A DNA stretch of 64,000 bases from JAFEDN01 sp963795715 (lineage in GTDB: Bacteria > Pseudomonadota > Gammaproteobacteria > Coxiellales > Coxiellaceae), in the NCBI GenBank assembly GCA_963795715.1, contig CAWCIY010000003.1, positions 434,001 to 498,000 of the forward strand. Reading direction: 5' to 3'. Made by a program: the position numbers and the translations under genes. Within the stretch, counting starts at the first letter, position 1. Each line of letters starts with the position of its first letter. This document shows, in pieces, positions 1-8,430 of this stretch. The notes under the pieces were generated by a model. That model ran no database searches. It was not told the DNA's origin and saw only the letters and a list, made by a program, of their open reading frames with translations.

Positions 1-1217
1 TCAAAAGCAGCATCATCCTGACGATTAGCCAGTAATCGCAAATAAGCTAAGGCGTCTTTTATTTCTGCACGTTCAAAAAATTTCAAGCCGCCGTAGATAT
101 GATAAGCTATCCTGGCGTCAATGAGTTGTTCTTCCAAAATACGAGATTGGGCATTGGAGCGATACAAAATTGCGATATCTTTATAAGCATAACCTTGCCG
201 AGCCCACTCCCGAATAGTAGAAACTACATAGTGCGCCTCATCTCGTTCGTTAAAAGCGGCATATAATATAATCGGCGCTCCGGTCTGCTCTTTAGTCCAC
301 AGATTTTTTCCTAATCGATTGCGATTATGGCCGATCACAGCATTCGCAGCTTGTAAAATTACACTGGTGGAGCGGTAATTTTGTTCTAAACGAATCGTTT
401 TACAATCCGCAAAATCTTTTGTAAAACGATGGATATTTTCAATTCTGGCGCCGCGCCAACTATAAATGGACTGGTCGTCATCGCCCACCGCCATCATAAA
501 ATTTTTATCACCCGCCAATAATTTCAGCCACGAATATTGAATGGTATTAGTATCCTGAAACTCATCAACTAATATATGCTTGAATCTTTGCTGATAATGA
601 TTCCTTAAATCAGCATTTTGCTGCAGGACTTCCAAAGAACGTAATAATAATTCAGCAAAATCGATCAGACCGCTGCGCCGGCATAATTCTTCATAAGCTG
701 AGTAAACTTTCTGTAAAGTTTCATCAAAATAACTGTCTGTGGCTGCAGGACTTTGCGGCCGCAATCCCTCTTCTTTATTTTTATTAATAAACCATTGGGA
801 TTGTTTCGGTGGCCAACGATTTTCATCCAGCTCCAACGCTTTATGAACTCTGCGTATTAAACGATATTGATCATCGGCATCTAAGATTTGAAAAGTATCC
901 GGCAAACCAGCGGCCTGCCAATGCGCCCGTAAGAAACGATGCGCTAGACTATGAAAAGTACCCACCCACATTCCGGTCAAGGAAGTACCCAGCAAAGATT
1001 CGATGCGTGAACGCATTTCATAGGATGCTTTGTTGGTAAAAGTCACCGCCAATATGGAGTAAGGAGAAACATGCTCATGAAGCATGAGCCAGGCAATCCG
1101 ATGCACCAAAACTCGAGTTTTCCCGCTGCCCGCACCGGCTAAAATCAAAAGATTTCCTGGCTGGGCAGAAACCGCTTCTCGCTGAGCATCATTTAAAGTC
1201 TGTAATAAATGATTCAT
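1..1217 (-). CDS. uvrD: DNA helicase II UvrD (N-terminal part, runs off the window)
   Basis: Superfamily 1 3'-5' helicase that unwinds DNA in nucleotide excision and mismatch repair. Translating the minus strand from the ATG at 1217 gives an unbroken frame to base 1, about 405 residues, starting MNHLLQTLNDAQREAV. Visible helicase motifs in order: Walker A GAGSGKT, TFTNKA, GTFHSLAHR, Walker B LVDEFQDTN, and motif III GDDDQSIYSWRG followed by LEQNYRST. UvrD and Rep share these motifs; the N-terminus and the gammaproteobacterial setting favour UvrD, but PcrA/Rep cannot be excluded without the missing C-terminal third. It is followed upstream by a long repeat-filled gap, so its promoter is not obvious. 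Confidence 0.93.
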   Translation of the reverse strand, partial: MNHLLQTLNDAQREAVSAQPGNLLILAGAGSGKTRVLVHRIAWLMLHEHVSPYSILAVTFTNKASYEMRSRIESLLGTSLTGMWVGTFHSLAHRFLRAHWQAAGLPDTFQILDADDQYRLIRRVHKALELDENRWPPKQSQWFINKNKEEGLRPQSPAATDSYFDETLQKVYSAYEELCRRSGLIDFAELLLRSLEVLQQNADLRNHYQQRFKHILVDEFQDTNTIQYSWLKLLAGDKNFMMAVGDDDQSIYSWRGARIENIHRFTKDFADCKTIRLEQNYRSTSVILQAANAVIGHNRNRLGKNLWTKEQTGAPIILYAAFNERDEAHYVVSTIREWARQGYAYKDIAILYRSNAQSRILEEQLIDARIAYHIYGGLKFFERAEIKDALAYLRLLANRQDDAAF

Positions 1218-1233
1218 CTAGGAATTGTACAGC

Positions 1234-1569
1234 AATTCCCGCTGCGCGTGAATTGCTTCCTGGGTTTTTATCCGGTATTCCGGCAAAGCCGGAATGCCGG
1301 AATGAAGGGAAAGGTCGCTCCGCTCTCCTCTCCCTTACGATCCCTCATCGGGATTTGACTAGACTATAAAATCTATAAAAATATAGCTCATGAACTATAT
1401 TTAATAATTCCCGCTGCGCGTGAATTGCTTCCTGGGTTTTATCCGGTATTCCGGCAAAGCCGGAACGCCGGAATGAAGGGAAAGGTCGCTCCGCTCTCCT
1501 CTCCCTTACGATCCCTCATCGGGATTTGACTAGACTATAAAATCTATAAAAATATAGCTCATGAACTAC
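1234..1569. repeat. Tandem direct repeat, two copies of about 165 bp
   Basis: Bases 1234-1398 and 1406-1569 are nearly identical direct copies (offset 172; copy 1 has one extra T in its T-run near 1265). Each copy contains a hairpin with CAATTCCCG-type arms, a second hairpin around CCGGTATTCCGGC / GCCGGAATGCCGG, then a conserved AAGGGAAAGGTCGCTCCG core, CTCTCCTCTCCC, and an AT-rich tail ending in ATAGCTCATGAACTA. The core recurs inverted near 15855-15889 and 44402-44435, so this is a genome-dispersed element duplicated in tandem here. No coding sequence is evident. Confidence 0.8.
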
Positions 1570-1914
1570 ATTCCTGCGATCTTTTAGATTTTTTCTGATT
1601 AAATAAATCATACTAGCCACTTTATTAGTCATTGCTTCGCTAACGCTTCCAATGACGCTCTTGTTCCCTCTCCCGTACCCGGGAGAGGGTTAGGGTGAGG
1701 GCATTTGTTAAATTTTTGAGCCCCCTCACCCCGACCCTCTCCCCCGAGTATGGGGGAGAGGGAGGAGTAGAGCGCGTCTTTTCTAATATTTCCCCATCTT
1801 CTTTGGGGGCGGGTGCTCGCAATGACGTGGTGAAATTTATTAACCTGCTGATTTTTATTGATAACTTAATTGTAAAACTTCAAAAAAGATCGCAGGAATG
1901 TGGGTCATGAACTA
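1559..1914. mobile_element. Candidate MITE with 17-bp terminal inverted repeats and flanking direct repeats
   Basis: A perfect 17-bp inverted repeat, CATTCCTGCGATCTTTT at 1569-1585 and its complement at 1884-1900, encloses about 300 bp. The 10-bp sequence TCATGAACTA lies directly outside on the left (1559-1568) and four bases outside on the right (1905-1914), as a target duplication would. The uninterrupted form of the target is seen in the adjoining repeat copy near 1390. The interior has no convincing gene but carries the hairpin block at 1666-1762. Movement by a transposase acting in trans is inference. Confidence 0.55.
1666..1762. repeat. Nested inverted repeat of CCCTCTCCC hairpins
   Basis: Two small hairpins, CCCTCTCCC/GGGAGAGGG (1666-1689) and CCCTCTCCC/GGGAGAGGG (1734-1762), sit at either end of a longer imperfect inverted repeat (GGGTTAGGGTGAGGG against CCCCTCACCCCGACCC). 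Similar palindromic units are widespread in bacterial intergenic DNA. It lies inside the candidate MITE at 1559-1914. Confidence 0.6.
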
Positions 1915-1983
1915 TATTTTCAGAAAAATAGGCCTCAGGTTAATCAACTTGGCAGAAATTCTGGCAAGCTAATCCAACCCTCA

Positions 1984-2919
1984 TCAGATACTTTGTAGGC
2001 TCTCCTGGCTTCGAACACGTTCTCTCAATTTCGCAAAAGCTTTTAATACCCTGGGAACGGAAATAACATATTTCCAGAAACGCATCTTCCAAGGCCGTAA
2101 TAATAAAGGTATAGGAGGCAGGATAGCTTCAGCAGGCGCCCAACCAGGTATCCATCTACGATATACACTTTTTCGAGCCAATAGGGTTAAGGTTGGAATT
2201 CCTAAATTTGAAGCCAAATGGCCTATCCCTGAATCATTACCGATAAACCACCCAGATTCATAGACAAATTGTGGAAGAGAATCCATCTTAGAATCACAAA
2301 CATAAGAAAAACGATGATCGATAACCCAAGAAAAACGTTCTTTCTCTGTGGGTGCAAATACAAAAAATGGTTCAAAGCCCTGTTCAATGAGTTGCTCAGC
2401 CAATTTAATAAATCGACCGGCAGGCCATTCTTTGTTAAAAGAAGAGGCACTGGGGTGAATCACTACCCTTCGAGGATGACCTCGATATTTAAGATGGACC
2501 GGCGCTTTAAAACCATTGGTTCTTACTAGATCGGTTAAGCCAAAGATTTCTCGACAAACTGCTAATTGGATATCTATCATAGAAATTGCTCGATGATATA
2601 ATGGGTAGTCATCTAAAATAATATTTCTTGGATGCCATTTATCGGATTGATTGCGAATATTATAATTCGCCATGTAAATTAACAAATCATACTGACTTAA
2701 TATCTCTCGACCTTCCTCTTCACTGGGATAAGGTTGAATATCTTCCTCTGGGAAGTAATTTTTTATAGCAGATAAATAGTTACTAAAAGTCGTTATCTTA
2801 AAACCATTTCGCCTGAGGTTATGAGAAACAACCATAGAAATTAAACAATCTCCAAGTCGTGGCGAAGCAATAAAAGCAATTGATTTAATATTCTTTAAAC
2901 TGACTGGTTGATTTTCCAT
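1984..2919 (-). CDS. Glycosyltransferase family 9 (ADP-heptose:LPS heptosyltransferase-like)
   Basis: 311-residue cytosolic, inner-membrane-facing transferase of the GT9 family, which adds heptose or related sugars to the lipopolysaccharide core. The N-terminal fold shows the hallmark LGDCLI loop (SPRLGDCLISMVVSHNL region, residues 18-34). A central VVIHPSAS strand opens the nucleotide-sugar half, and near residues 228-240 IGNDSGIGHLA matches the conserved donor-binding loop. Whether it is WaaC, WaaF or a paralogue cannot be decided. A truncated paralogue of its first 45 residues lies at 57317-57496. A possible hairpin terminator separates it from rsmB. Confidence 0.82.
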   Translation of the reverse strand: MENQPVSLKNIKSIAFIASPRLGDCLISMVVSHNLRRNGFKITTFSNYLSAIKNYFPEEDIQPYPSEEEGREILSQYDLLIYMANYNIRNQSDKWHPRNIILDDYPLYHRAISMIDIQLAVCREIFGLTDLVRTNGFKAPVHLKYRGHPRRVVIHPSASSFNKEWPAGRFIKLAEQLIEQGFEPFFVFAPTEKERFSWVIDHRFSYVCDSKMDSLPQFVYESGWFIGNDSGIGHLASNLGIPTLTLLARKSVYRRWIPGWAPAEAILPPIPLLLRPWKMRFWKYVISVPRVLKAFAKLRERVRSQESLQSI

Positions 2920-2970
2920 CGAATCCTTTCCTCAATTTTCAGGTCTAAAACACTATTTTAAAAATTATTT

Positions 2971-2999
2971 AGCGAATAATCAAGCTATTCGCTTTTTTT
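2971..2999. terminator. Possible intrinsic terminator between rsmB and the GT9 gene
   Basis: A 7-bp stem GCGAATA/TATTCGC (2972-2978, 2986-2992) is followed on the plus strand by seven T. On the minus strand, the direction in which both flanking genes are read, the tail is a weaker TAAATAATTTTT. It may end rsmB transcription. Confidence 0.4.
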
Positions 3000-4320
3000 A
3001 CTCACAAGTTTTTTGAAGCAATGCATAATAAAAACCATCATGACCTTCAATTTGCGGCAGCAGCTGTCGACCTATGGTTTGTGAGACGCCATGAGAGATT
3101 GAAATGGGTATTGGTTGAGCGTCAGAATGATTGGAACAGAATTGCTGGATCAGCAGTTCATTTTCTTCAGGCAACACCGAACAAGTGGTGTAAAGTAATA
3201 ATCCTCCTGGTTTTAACAATGGCCAGAGGTTTAATAACAAATTCATTTGTTGCTGCGAATAAATGGGAATGTCTTCGTTTTTACGCAATATTTTAATATC
3301 AGGGTGACGTCGAATCACACCCGTTCCAGAACAAGGAGCATCCAATAAAATTCGATCAAACTGTTGACCGTCCCACCATGCTTTGGTATCCGCCGCGTCC
3401 GCCTGTATTAAAGTTAAAGAATTTTCCGGGATTTTTAATCGATTTAGATTCTCTTTTATTAATTCTAAACGGATTGGATCACGCTCTATGGCCACTAGTT
3501 TTGTTAAACTGGGAAGGGTTTCTAAAATATGCGCGGTTTTTCCACCTGGCGCAGCGCAAGCATCTAAAACATGCTGATCTGCACTTAAATTTAATAACGG
3601 CACGACATATTGGCTGGCAAGGTCTTGGACACTGAATAAACCTTCTTCAAAACCTGGGATTTCATGAACAGGCTGAGGTTTTATTAATCTCAACGCTTGA
3701 TGGAGATCGGGTATGAAACTGGTTTCCATATGATTTTTTTGCAATAGTTGTTGTAATGCTCCAACCGTGGTTTGCTGAATATTCACTCGTAAAAACATAG
3801 GTGCAACCCTATTATTGGCTGCTAAGATATCTTGCCATTGATCAGGCCAGGCGGATTGTAATTTTTTTATTAACCATTGAGGATGAGCATAACGACCAAC
3901 GCTGCCGGCGTCCGCTTTTTTTTGGAAGCTGTCTGCATCCCTGAGAAACTTTCGCAATGCTTGATTAATGAGCCCTTTAGCCCATGGTTTTTTCAGCAGT
4001 TGCGTTGCAGCCACTGTTTCAGATACAGCAGCATAGCTGGGTGTCTGCAAGTAAATGAGTTGATAAAGACCTAACAACAATAATTCTGAAACATCCTGGT
4101 CTCGCGATTTTAAGGGCTTATAAATCAATTGTGCAGCGATGATTTGTAACCGATCATGCCAGCGTAGCGAACCATAGCAGTACTCTTTTACTAAACTGCG
4201 GTCACGAGCCGATAGCGAGGCCGGAAGCGCGTCCCGATAAAGCTCAGTGAGTGAACGTTTATCTTTTACCACGGCCGCTAAAATTTTAGCGGCAATGGCA
4301 CGGACATTCATCTCCCCCAA
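2998..4320 (-). CDS. rsmB: 16S rRNA m5C967 methyltransferase RsmB
   Basis: 440 residues, the usual RsmB length. The first 140 residues form the helical NusB-like RNA-binding domain. The C-terminal SAM-dependent domain shows LDACAAPGGKTAHILE (SAM loop), the catalytic LDAPCSGTGVIRRHPD (motif IV Cys) and YTTCSV (motif VI Cys). It methylates cytosine 967 of 16S rRNA. The start is either TTG at 4320 (AAGG nine bases upstream) or ATG at 4311. It lies 5 bp downstream of rho in the same direction, so the two are probably co-transcribed; in many gammaproteobacteria rsmB instead follows fmt. Confidence 0.94.
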   Translation of the reverse strand: MGEMNVRAIAAKILAAVVKDKRSLTELYRDALPASLSARDRSLVKEYCYGSLRWHDRLQIIAAQLIYKPLKSRDQDVSELLLLGLYQLIYLQTPSYAAVSETVAATQLLKKPWAKGLINQALRKFLRDADSFQKKADAGSVGRYAHPQWLIKKLQSAWPDQWQDILAANNRVAPMFLRVNIQQTTVGALQQLLQKNHMETSFIPDLHQALRLIKPQPVHEIPGFEEGLFSVQDLASQYVVPLLNLSADQHVLDACAAPGGKTAHILETLPSLTKLVAIERDPIRLELIKENLNRLKIPENSLTLIQADAADTKAWWDGQQFDRILLDAPCSGTGVIRRHPDIKILRKNEDIPIYSQQQMNLLLNLWPLLKPGGLLLYTTCSVLPEENELLIQQFCSNHSDAQPIPISISHGVSQTIGRQLLPQIEGHDGFYYALLQKTCE

Positions 4321-4325
4321 GCAAC

Positions 4326-5576
4326 TTAACCTTTCATAGAATCAAAAAAATCTTCATTGGTTTTGGTCAGCTTCAAACGCTCAACTAAAAATTCATTGGC
4401 CGCCAACTCATCCATGGGATGAAGAATTTTACGTAAAATCCACATTTTCTGTAATTCATCTGGTTTGGTAATCAGTTCTTCGCGGCGAGTTCCTGAACGA
4501 TTAATGTTAATTGCAGGGAATAGTCGTTTTTCAGCAATTCGGCGGTCTAAATGAATTTCCATATTACCCGTGCCTTTAAATTCTTCATAAATAACATCAT
4601 CCATTTTAGAGCCGGTATCCACCAAGGCAGTGGCAATGATGGTTAAACTGCCGCCTTCTTCAATATTACGAGCAGCACCAAACAAACGTTTGGGACGTTG
4701 TAAGGCATTGGCATCCACACCACCTGTTAATACTTTACCCGAGGCAGGAACAACCGTATTATAGGCGCGAGCTAAACGGGTAATAGAATCCAATAAAATA
4801 ACAACATCGCGTCCATGTTCAACTAAACGTTTAGCTTTTTCAATGACCATTTCAGCCACTTGTACATGGCGGGTAGCAGGTTCATCAAAGGTAGAAGCCA
4901 CTACTTCACCTTTCACAGAACGCTCCATTTCAGTGACTTCTTCGGGACGTTCATCAATCAGCAACACCATTAAAATACATTCAGGATAATTTTCAGCAAT
5001 AGAATGGGCAATATTTTGTAGCATCATGGTTTTACCTGCTTTAGGCGGGGAAACAATCAAACCACGCTGGCCTTTGCCAATAGGCGCTATTAAATCAATC
5101 ATGCGCGCAGTAATATCTTCGGTACTGCCATTGCCTATTTCCATGGTAAGACGTTCATTCGGGAACAAAGGAGTAAGACTTTCAAAAACAATCTTATTTT
5201 TTAATTCTTCAGGGGGATCAAAATTAATGGTTTCCACTTGTAATAAAGCAAAATAACGCTCGCCTTCTTTGGGCGGACGAATTTTTCCGGAAATGCTATC
5301 GCCAGTGCGTAAACCAAAACGGCGAACTTGGCTGGGAGAAACATAAATATCATCTGGACCCGCCAAATAAGGAGGAGAACGTAAAAAACCAAAACCATCT
5401 TGTAGAATTTCTAAAACCCCGTCGCCATAAATATCCTCACCTTTTTGGGCATGGGCTTTTAAAATGGCAAAAGTTAGATCTTGCTTGCGCATATTGCTGA
5501 CCCGTTCAATACCCAATTGCTGGGCCATATTCATTAATTCAGCCGGGATTTTTTTTTTCAATTCAGTCAGATTCAT
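4326..5576 (-). CDS. rho: Transcription termination factor Rho
   Basis: 416 residues, typical of gammaproteobacterial Rho (about 420). Order: Rho_N helical domain (LTELKKKIPAELMNMA), cold-shock-like RNA-binding domain with GFGFLRSP at about residue 62, then the hexameric ATPase with Walker A SPPKAGKTMM near residue 180, Walker B VVILLDSITRLARAYN, the Q-loop TGGVDANAL and the R-loop GTGNMEIHLDR. It is an RNA translocase that ends transcription at rut sites. The whole frame is intact. An RBS-like GAGG lies just upstream of the ATG. About 240 bp without a gene separate it from trxA. Confidence 0.97.
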   Translation of the reverse strand: MNLTELKKKIPAELMNMAQQLGIERVSNMRKQDLTFAILKAHAQKGEDIYGDGVLEILQDGFGFLRSPPYLAGPDDIYVSPSQVRRFGLRTGDSISGKIRPPKEGERYFALLQVETINFDPPEELKNKIVFESLTPLFPNERLTMEIGNGSTEDITARMIDLIAPIGKGQRGLIVSPPKAGKTMMLQNIAHSIAENYPECILMVLLIDERPEEVTEMERSVKGEVVASTFDEPATRHVQVAEMVIEKAKRLVEHGRDVVILLDSITRLARAYNTVVPASGKVLTGGVDANALQRPKRLFGAARNIEEGGSLTIIATALVDTGSKMDDVIYEEFKGTGNMEIHLDRRIAEKRLFPAININRSGTRREELITKPDELQKMWILRKILHPMDELAANEFLVERLKLTKTNEDFFDSMKG

Positions 5577-5758
5577 AATACCTCTCAGTTAAAACTACCA
5601 AATGCCCGAAAACAACGCGCAATGCTGCTGAAGACAACTTAAGTGCGATGGAATGGGATTTTACGATTGGATAAAGAGTTTGATGAAGTCAAACTCCAAG
5701 GGAAAACCCTTTGAACAATAGTTTAGCTATTAATTACTGTTTGTCAAGTTCCAGCAAT

Positions 5759-5779
5759 AATTCCCGCTGAACGGGAATT
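5759..5779. repeat. Dispersed hairpin AATTCCCG..CGGGAATT
   Basis: A perfect 8-bp stem with a five-base loop (CTGAA) lies between trxA and rho. It is followed by CCTCCTGG, matching the layout at 1234-1260 (CTTCCTGG). The same hairpin type recurs at about 30714, 58534 and 58801. There is no T-run, so it is not a standard terminator. Confidence 0.6.
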
Positions 5780-5812
5780 GCCTCCTGGTTTTGAACCCCC
5801 ATCAGGTAAGGA

Positions 5813-6145
5813 TTAGCTATTTTCACTTGCGCTTATAAAAGCCAGAAGCTGTGACTTGGTGAGCGCACCTACCTTGTTACCCACGACCACGCCGTTTTTA
5901 AAAAGAATGAGATTGGGAATACTCCGTACCCCATACTGTGCAGGGGACTGAGGATTATTATCCACATTGATTTTAACTATTTTAATTTTGCTACCCAATT
6001 CTATAGCGACCTGTTCTAAGACTGGCGCAATCATTTTGCAAGGACCACACCATTCGGCCCAGAAGTCTACTAATACCAACTGGGAAGACTGCAGTACTTC
6101 GCTGTTAAATTCTGCATCACTAATTGATTTGATATTCTCACTCAT
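5813..6145 (-). CDS. trxA: Thioredoxin 1
   Basis: 110-residue cytosolic disulfide reductase. The active site WCGPC is at residues 32-36 in the context FWAEWCGPCKM, and the conserved cis-proline stretch RSIPNLILFKNG follows near residue 75. It supplies electrons to ribonucleotide reductase, methionine sulfoxide reductase and other targets. It reads toward rho, and the trxA-rho neighbourhood is widely conserved in gammaproteobacteria. A strong RBS (GAGGAGT) precedes the ATG at 6145. Confidence 0.96.
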   Translation of the reverse strand: MSENIKSISDAEFNSEVLQSSQLVLVDFWAEWCGPCKMIAPVLEQVAIELGSKIKIVKINVDNNPQSPAQYGVRSIPNLILFKNGVVVGNKVGALTKSQLLAFISASENS

Positions 6146-6205
6146 CTCGACTCCTCGTGTGTATGTGGCTACAGAACCGTATTTAACCTGCCAAACCCAT
6201 AAACG

Positions 6206-6868
6206 TCAAGTAAAAAGCGCTCTGCCAATTCGTACCCAGGTGCTTCCTTCGGCGATGGCGGCAATGAAATCATGGGACATGCCCATAGATAAAGTATCTA
6301 AATTTAAACCTGCAGCATTGAGTTTTTGTTGTAGTAAAAAAACATGATGATAAATATCGCGCTGTTTTTGAAAGTCATTGGTGAATTCAGGAATAACCAT
6401 TAATCCTCGCAGTTTTAAATTGGGCAAATTTTGGATCTCGGCGGCCAGATCTTCCACAGCAACCATAGGCACACCCGATTTAGTCATTTCATTGCTGATA
6501 TTTACTTCTATGCAAATATTTATAGGGGGCAAATAGGTTGGTCTTTGTTGACTTAATCTCTGAGCGATTCTAAAGCTACTGACACTATGAACCCAGGAAA
6601 AAAACTCCGCCACTGGTCTGGTTTTGTTAGTCTGTAGATTACCAATAAAATGCCACTCCACATTAAGAGCTGATAAAAGCCGGATTTTCTGTAAAGCTTC
6701 CTGGACATAATTCTCACCAAAGGCATGTTGACCCTCAACGAAAGCTTGCTGAATGGATTCCAAACTGCGACCTTTGGTCACCGCAAGTAATTGGACCGAG
6801 CCTTGCGGTCGATGAAACTTTTTTTCTGCCTCACGTATTTGCACTAAGATTTTTTTGTATGCTTCCAT
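6206..6868 (-). CDS. yggS: YggS-family pyridoxal-phosphate homeostasis protein
   Basis: About 220 residues from the ATG at 6868. The frame stays open upstream to 6919, but the MEAYKK start gives the family length. It is a PLP-binding TIM-barrel protein without known catalytic activity that buffers PLP supply. Visible motifs: LLAVTKGRS with the PLP lysine, HAFGENYVQEA, WHFIGNLQTNK, VNISNEMTKSG and, near the C-terminus, LSMGMSHDF. It lies 60 bp upstream of trxA on the same strand. Note that the usual TKT/S and GxLQxNK motifs are intact. Confidence 0.93.
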   Translation of the reverse strand: MEAYKKILVQIREAEKKFHRPQGSVQLLAVTKGRSLESIQQAFVEGQHAFGENYVQEALQKIRLLSALNVEWHFIGNLQTNKTRPVAEFFSWVHSVSSFRIAQRLSQQRPTYLPPINICIEVNISNEMTKSGVPMVAVEDLAAEIQNLPNLKLRGLMVIPEFTNDFQKQRDIYHHVFLLQQKLNAAGLNLDTLSMGMSHDFIAAIAEGSTWVRIGRALFT

Positions 6869-7066
6869 ATCAAGAAAATATAGCAGATAGTCATTGAAAA
6901 GTGACTCAGCACATGACAAAATTCTGCAAGAAAAAATTTTGTGGCTACCGAGGAAAAAGCGGTAACAGTGCTTGCATTATTTTTTCTTTGGGAGTAATCT
7001 TCGAGTCAGTTTTAATTGTTAGCAATTTTGTTTAAAATTGCTAAAGGCAAAACAGAGGTATCACAG

Positions 7067-7375
7067 ATGATCAAAAAACAATGGCTGATCTCTTGTCCAT
7101 TAGCAGTGTTGCTAAGCTTGGGTGCTATTCCAAACTCGGCTGCTAACACACCGTTAGTTCAAACTAAAGATTGCCCCAATTGCCAAGCTCAAAACGATAA
7201 TCCTCCCACAGATCAAAATTATGACTATAATAATAATGATAATAATGATGTGGATTACGACGCCAGCCAAGATTACGGTCAAGAACAATCCGACAATGCT
7301 GGCAATGCGCAACCAGGTAATTCGCAAAATCAAATGGATAATAATATCAACTCTGATAATGGAGACGAAGATTAA
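7067..7375 (+). CDS. Small secreted Asn/Asp-rich protein
   Basis: 102 residues. A clear signal peptide (KKQWLISCPLAVLLSLG then PNSAANT) suggests cleavage after SAA. The mature part holds one CPNC pair and then a low-complexity acidic tail dominated by Asn, Asp and Gln (NYDYNNNDNND). I do not recognise the family. The ATG at 7067 is preceded by AGAGG; the frame upstream lacks a better start. The tail looks disordered and could be a periplasmic or surface linker, which is inference. Confidence 0.6.
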   Translation: MIKKQWLISCPLAVLLSLGAIPNSAANTPLVQTKDCPNCQAQNDNPPTDQNYDYNNNDNNDVDYDASQDYGQEQSDNAGNAQPGNSQNQMDNNINSDNGDED

Positions 7376-7483
7376 GCCGAAAGGCTGTAAAGGATAAGGA
7401 CGAGGTTCGCTCGTCTTTATATAGGGTGTTGATACAGGTTTACTATATCAACAATGTTAACTTCAAAAAATGAGGAAACAACC

Positions 7484-7537
7484 ATGAGCAAAGATAAAGG
7501 CGGAAAAGGAAAAGGACCTGCCCCCAAAAAAAAGTAA
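7484..7537 (+). CDS. Possible 17-residue basic peptide
   Basis: A short frame, MSKDKGGKGKGPAPKKK, begins at 7484 behind TGAGGAAACAACC, a good ribosome-binding site. It is unusually rich in Lys, Gly and Pro. It sits between two other small genes with the same orientation. No function can be assigned and the short length leaves chance as a real alternative. Confidence 0.35.
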   Translation: MSKDKGGKGKGPAPKKK

Positions 7538-7609
7538 GTTTTTAATGGTGCTGGAGGCAGGCGTATGCTTGTCTCCAGACCCATCTTTTCTAACCCTTCG
7601 GAGCTTATC

Positions 7610-7831
7610 GTGTGTCCAAATAACGAATACGAAGACGATTATTATGAAAGTTCGGATTTCGATATCATCAATTTCGATGAAGAATATAGCGAAGAAGGCG
7701 ATTCTAAACCTCCACACAATCCCCAGTTAAACGGTCACAAAAAGAAAGTATCCAAAAAAAGAAAGCGTCTTGAAGACTGGTTAGAAGAAAAACGCTTGCG
7801 AGATGAACTTCGCGACGAGAACCTAGACTAA
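7610..7831 (+). CDS. Small charged protein, PA3496-like
   Basis: About 73 residues if read from the GTG at 7610, which has GGAG six bases upstream; an ATG at 7565 would add 15 residues. The first half is very acidic (NEYEDDYYESSDFD), the second is basic and helical (KKRKRLEDWLEEKRLRDELRDE). This acidic-then-basic plan, ending in an EDW..KRLRxEL helix, resembles the short PA3496-type putative envelope-integrity proteins, but the match is by eye only. It precedes yqgE by 47 bp on the same strand. Confidence 0.5.
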   Translation: MCPNNEYEDDYYESSDFDIINFDEEYSEEGDSKPPHNPQLNGHKKKVSKKRKRLEDWLEEKRLRDELRDENLD

Positions 7832-7878
7832 TAATTCTAGTACCTTGATTTTTTAGTTTCTGCCCTCATAATAACCAC

Positions 7879-8430
7879 ATGGATAAAAAAAAATCTTCTT
7901 CTTATACCTCTTTGGCAAACCATTTCTTAGTGGCTTTACCTACTTTAGATGATCCCAATTTTTCTAAATCTGTTGTTTACATCTATGAGCATAACGAAGA
8001 AGGGGCTATGGGCTTAATCATAAATAAACCCTTGACGATGCAGCTGCAAGATGTATTACAACATTTAAATATTGAAACCAAAATCGCTGAAATTGGCAAA
8101 CAAGCAGTGATGATGGGAGGACCCATCGGCCAAGAACATGGATTCGTTTTGTATGAAGAGGATGGAGAAATTTTTTTATCTTCTTCTAAGGAAACCTTGA
8201 TAACCATTGCGAATGGCAATGGCCCTCAACGTTACTTAATCACCTTAGGCTATTCTGGCTGGCAGAGTGGTCAAATAGAGCAAGAATTGCAGCAGAATGA
8301 TTGGCTGATTGTTCCTTGCGAAAATCCCCCCATATTATTTGAAACCCCGCTTGAAGAAAGATGGCGAGTGATTGCCAAAATCATCGGTGTGGACATTGAC
8401 CGTATTTCCGGCCAAACAGGTCATGCGTGA
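7879..8430 (+). CDS. yqgE: YqgE/AlgH family protein
   Basis: 183 residues, family length about 185. Conserved blocks are visible: NHFLVALPTLDDPNFSKSV, EEGAMGLIINKPL near residue 40, GGPIGQEHGFVLY and LGYSGWQSGQIEQEL. The molecular function is uncertain; AlgH of Pseudomonas affects alginate gene expression. It overlaps ruvX by 4 bp (ATGCGTGA region), and the yqgE-ruvX pair followed by pyrB is a conserved gammaproteobacterial operon, which supports the call. Confidence 0.95.
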   Translation: MDKKKSSSYTSLANHFLVALPTLDDPNFSKSVVYIYEHNEEGAMGLIINKPLTMQLQDVLQHLNIETKIAEIGKQAVMMGGPIGQEHGFVLYEEDGEIFLSSSKETLITIANGNGPQRYLITLGYSGWQSGQIEQELQQNDWLIVPCENPPILFETPLEERWRVIAKIIGVDIDRISGQTGHA

